Source of the DNA: Clostridiales bacterium
GTDB taxonomy: Bacteria > Bacillota > Clostridia > Peptostreptococcales > NVVX01
Direction: 5' to 3'
Length of the DNA stretch: 5,954 nucleotides
Assembly: GCA_021129785.1 (NCBI GenBank)
Contig: JAJOKQ010000108.1
Span: forward strand, 1 to 5,954
The notes under the pieces were generated by a model. That model did not search any database and was not told where the DNA came from. It worked only from the letters and a program-made list of their open reading frames with translations. Shown one piece after another: positions 5,943-5,954 of this stretch (positions are counted from its first letter, which is position 1; each line of letters starts with the position of its first letter). The position numbers and the translations under genes were made by a program.

Positions 5943-5954
5943 ACATCGGGGAAC
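5919..5954. other. Composition break at the right edge, possible mobile-element end
   Basis: The last 34 nt (5921-5954) contain 18 G/C (53%), much richer than the AT-rich DNA before them, and none of the three forward frames continues a protein I recognise. A small hairpin, CAGC-TAT-GCTG, lies at 5931-5941. This could be the edge of an inserted element or a structured RNA such as a group II intron, but no terminal repeat, target duplication or intron boundary can be seen in so short a piece. Confidence 0.3.

Overview
The window comes from a low-GC, AT-rich, endospore-forming Firmicute, most likely a member of the Clostridia. The evidence is the strongly A/T-biased codon use, the clear AGGAGG-type ribosome binding sites, the 3' end of what looks like spoIIM (a sporulation gene) and the gene order. 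In Bacillus subtilis the corresponding neighbourhood is, from memory, spoIIM - fur - ripX/xerD - drm/deoB - pupG/punA. Here fur is absent between spoIIM and xerD, and a second purine nucleoside phosphorylase and a pyrimidine nucleoside phosphorylase have joined the cluster.

Layout, all on the + strand: 1-212, C-terminal piece of a probable SpoIIM; 311-1195, a XerD-type tyrosine recombinase; 1198-1225, a perfect 9-bp hairpin with a G-rich loop; 1250-2425, deoB (phosphopentomutase); 2438-3256, a standard trimeric-type purine nucleoside phosphorylase; 3307-4134, a second, diverged purine nucleoside phosphorylase; 4134-5459, pdp (pyrimidine nucleoside phosphorylase); 5579-5908, a small MNT-type nucleotidyltransferase gene interrupted by an in-frame TAG; 5883-end, a possible start of its HEPN partner that runs into sequence of different base composition. 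No long gene-free stretch occurs; the largest gaps are 213-310 and 5460-5578.

The central four genes form one tight unit (gaps of 12 and 50 nt, then a TAATG stop/start overlap) and make a nucleoside salvage module. The phosphorylases split nucleosides with phosphate into base plus (deoxy)ribose-1-phosphate, and DeoB interconverts the sugar 1- and 5-phosphates, linking them to central carbon metabolism or to synthesis in reverse.

Three points stand out. The XerD homologue has lost three of the six canonical catalytic positions (Arg-I to Lys, the beta-hairpin Lys to Asn, His-II to Gln) but keeps the nucleophilic Tyr. The second purine phosphorylase has changed both key base-reading residues (Glu to Leu, Asn to Asp) while its phosphate and sugar sites are intact, which suggests a changed base specificity. 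The 3' end holds a decayed MNT/HEPN-like toxin-antitoxin pair next to a sequence of foreign composition. I see no wholly new system; these are the parts that deserve follow-up.
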